Positions 61,601-64,000 of a DNA stretch of 64,000 bases are shown here, one piece after another. A model generated the notes under the pieces. The model worked only from the letters and a program-made list of their open reading frames with translations, searched no databases and was not told the origin of the DNA. The stretch's first letter is position 1, and each line of letters opens with the position of its first letter. The stretch is from Rhododendron vialii (Eukaryota > Streptophyta > Magnoliopsida > Ericales > Ericaceae), in contig NC_080559.1 in NCBI RefSeq assembly GCF_030253575.1, positions 35,377,001 through 35,441,000 on the forward strand, given 5' to 3'. The translations under genes and the position numbers were made by a program.

Positions 61601-62024
61601 ATATATTACTAAACAACGAGAATCAGAACCTCTCAACCAGCTCTAACACCACACAACAATATGCAACATATGAACTTACTTTCCCTTGAAATTGATCCAG
61701 ATCCTCGATCGCCAATTACCCCAGGATGTCTTGGTCCAGTAACTACTCTGTTCAACTGCAAAACAGAACTACTTATCTCAAAACCGCAAGAAGATAAACC
61801 AGAATCTTAAAATGATCTGTGTACGCTGTAGGTGTTATAAAAAGCTTTAGGAATGTCACATGCTACAGCACCATGGTGATACTGGAAAGATTATCAACTT
61901 GTTCCTCTTTACAAGTCAAATAGCCCATTCTATTTTCATTATCATTTCTCAGTGCCTTTTTCCATGATACCAGCTCTATCATGCTTTCATGTCCACATAC
62001 AGCGGAATTCTTAAAGTTTAGATA

Positions 62025-62059
<35 letters not shown>

Positions 62060-62908
62060 ACAATTTGGTGAACTCATTATCATTTCTCAGTGCCTTTTTC
62101 CATGATACCAGCTCTATCATGCTTTCATGTCCACATACAGCGGAATTCTTAAAGTTTAGATAACCCCCCCCCCCCCCAATTTGGTGAACTCATTATCATT
62201 TCTCAGTGCCTTTTTCCATGATACCAGCTCTATCATGCTTTCATGTCCACATACAGCGGAATTCTTAAAGTTTAGATAACCCCCCCCCCCCCCCCCCCAA
62301 TTTGGTGAACTCAATGCATCAAAGTTATTTACTGAAGTTGGGACGGGGCATCAAATGGTGCCTAACTGACAACACACGGAGGCAGTTGGTGCCCCATTGC
62401 GAATAAACAAAATATTTTGGACCAAAGTTGGGATGGGCCTTAACTCCTCACTAGTCACCGCTCATCAATCACAGAAGAATTATGCTGAGCCCAAATTCTC
62501 TGCAAATCTCCTCTTTTAAAATCTATGAAGAATCTTTAATCTTTAATTCTCAAAATCCCACCAGAACAAAGGAATACATTTATGCACAGGCAAAGGAATA
62601 CATCTTGATGGTACCTAGGCACCCAGAGATGAGGCCTTAGTAAGCGACGAAATGCTTCGGGTAAAATGAGCAGGTAAATGCACTTGGAACAAAACTAGCA
62701 AAATGCGAAGGTAAAAGCAATACCATTTAATTGCTAAAAACCCCTCAAGCATAAAATAAGACAAGTTGTTATCAAAGTACAGAAAATAAACAAACAAAAA
62801 TTATGTGTTTCCTGTTTACTACCTAAATTCCATAATAACAAGGGAACTGACCTTTGCAAATGTACTTGTAAGATCATCTATATCAGATAACGATCCAGTA
62901 ACTGATCC
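58625..62908 (-). CDS. PAT1: PAT1 mRNA-decapping activator, 5' end outside window
   Basis: PAT1 proteins link deadenylation to decapping by binding LSM1-7 and DCP2 in P-bodies. Three 3' exons are visible on minus: 62908-62852 (19 codons, [15 protein letters not shown]), 61755-61680 ([20 protein letters not shown]) and 60840-58625, joined in frame (phase 0, then phase 1, giving SRESSSVTEW). The large exon has a Gln/Ser/His-rich linker with [19 protein letters not shown], then [56 protein letters not shown], and the helical PAT1 C-terminal domain ([20 protein letters not shown] ... [20 protein letters not shown]). All match plant PAT1. The N-terminal DASQYxFF-type exon is not in the window. A frame open to 60877 upstream of the acceptor is intron sequence. 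Confidence 0.93.
61932..62298. repeat. Triplicated unit with poly(C) spacers in PAT1 intron
   Basis: A unit of about 90 bases (TCATTATCATTTCTCAGTGCC ... GGAATTCTTAAAGTTTAGATAA) occurs three times, each followed by a poly(C) run: 33 Cs (62027-62059), 14 Cs (62164-62177), 19 Cs (62280-62298), then CAATTTGGTGAACTCA. On the PAT1 transcript strand the runs are poly(G). Confidence 0.9.
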
Positions 62909-64000
62909 CTAGAAGGAACGAGATAAAACATAGTTAGACACAAGAATACAGGATTCACTCCCATGAAGCTTCAAAAGTAGTACACAAATGCACAATGCAT
63001 ACATCAGACCCCATAAATCCAACATATCCAGCAGTTACAGAATTAACCAAAAAAGATATTGCAGTTGTCTGAACATCCTATAATAAGAGCACCGAAAGTC
63101 AGAAGGAAAAACTTGCCGCAAAAAATATAGTACATAAGCTTAAACTCAATGGCAAAGCCGCAAAAGTTTCTTGCAGACCGTGAAAAGAAAACAGGATTTT
63201 TGAGAGGATCCTTTGTTTTTCACCAATACAATGGAGAGTTGTGTCATATTTTTACCCTGACCTTTTAGGGGGTCTTTGTTTATTAGTGGTGGTTAGGAAT
63301 TGGAGAAATGACCACGATAAATTTTGTTACCTTCTTTGACAAGTAATACAGATACTAAAAAAGATGGCAAGTGGGCGGCATCACGTAATGTTTTCTTACA
63401 CCAGAGGAAGTGTAGGTAAGGGAGGCAGTGTGGCATTAATGCCCTAGCACTCAACGTTGCTTCACAACCTACGTTATCTTCATGGTGCACAACAATGGTC
63501 CCGTTCTCACCTGCCGTCTTCCAGCCTATGTTACGCGGACACTGGGCGGGTGTATATCTAAGGATTGGATACCTAAAGGCTAAAAGTTTAAAATAGAAGA
63601 TACACAAATATGAATCCAAATTTGGATAGAGACAATGGGATGCGTCATAAAATGATTTTCTATACAAAATTTTTATACCATTCAATATGCTAAAGGAAAA
63701 AAGAAGTAATTTCTCCCACTTTTGTGAGAAACAAAAATAAAATAAAACCTCATCACATGATATTATAGCAGCACATAAAGAATTTTGAAGGCACTAATCG
63801 TCCATAATTGTCACAATCTTCTTCTTCGGTGATATCAGATCTGAAAAATCAGAAGTGTCCGAATAAAAGTCGCCCCACCCGACACCTACCCCACACCTGT
63901 GTCGTGTTGTTTCAACATGGATACTCTGCCAAAAATCACGGATCCATGTATCATAGCTTCCAGCACTACATCCGCAGAAACATCTGTGATCTGACCCTCC
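62909..64000. other. PAT1 upstream intron or spacer
   Basis: Probably a long PAT1 intron. I searched the minus strand for the N-terminal PAT1 exon and did not find it. An open stretch at 64000-63798 on minus with an internal GTGTCGGGTGGGGCGACTTT-like phrase looks like a dispersed repeat rather than an exon. Confidence 0.35.

Noticed and set aside
61932..62298. CRISPR-like array
   Set aside because: Only three units with poly(C) spacers inside a plant intron; no cas genes and the wrong kind of organism.
63798..64000. Possible exon on minus at the window edge
   Set aside because: Open but without PAT1 N-terminal motifs; it contains a GGTGTCGGGTGGGGCGACTT-like dispersed repeat phrase.

Overview
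This is a plant nuclear window, probably from a eudicot. The evidence is multi-exon genes with GT-AG introns, plant-only families (CIPK kinase, R2R3-MYB, PR-1, plant PAT1), plant transposon types (copia, LINE, tRNA-like SINEs, PIF/Harbinger-like and hAT-like MITEs), AT-rich spacers and abundant (GA)n tracts. I cannot name the species. Bacterial operon logic does not apply here.

Layout. 0-6.7 kb is gene-poor: a dead LINE fragment (minus), tRNA-like SINE pieces, three MITEs and microsatellites. 7.0-10.3 kb holds a complete CIPK21-type kinase gene (plus, 15 exons in my model). 11.9-18.6 kb holds a DUF676 serine-esterase/lipase gene (minus, 10 exons) with a hAT-like MITE in its first intron. 18.8-22.2 kb is MITE-rich. 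22.3-22.8 kb is an intronless PR-1 gene (minus) whose C-terminus matches the CAPE peptide signature. 23-30 kb is gene-poor and includes a decayed Ty1/copia 3' end. 30.5-34.1 kb is a DTX14-like MATE transporter (plus, 8 exons) with a 308-bp insertion flanked by a perfect 20-bp duplication in intron 1.

34.5-40.6 kb is the most unusual part: three tandem same-strand paralogues of a small protein family I do not recognise. They share a basic core of about 75 residues and an acidic Asp/Ser/Tyr-rich tail. The third copy has lost its tail by a frameshift, but the tail codons survive in another frame.

41.4-43.2 kb is two PIF/Harbinger-like elements. 44.4-46.1 kb is an R2R3-MYB of the MYB36/68/84 type (minus), with GA tracts in its leader and at the start of both introns. 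46.3-51.3 kb is repeat-rich spacer. 51.4-55.2 kb is a structurally complete, young, non-autonomous LTR retrotransposon (639-bp LTRs, seven mismatches, CACAC target duplication) beside a LINE remnant. 58.6 kb onward on the minus strand is the 3' three exons of a PAT1 mRNA-decapping activator gene whose 5' end lies beyond the window. One of its introns carries three copies of a unit separated by poly(C) runs.

The genes do not form a pathway. They are independent transcription units: calcium/stress signalling (CIPK), lipid ester hydrolysis, defence (PR-1), efflux (MATE), root or meristem transcription control (MYB) and mRNA decay (PAT1). All exon models come from reading splice sites and family similarity by eye; no transcript evidence was available.
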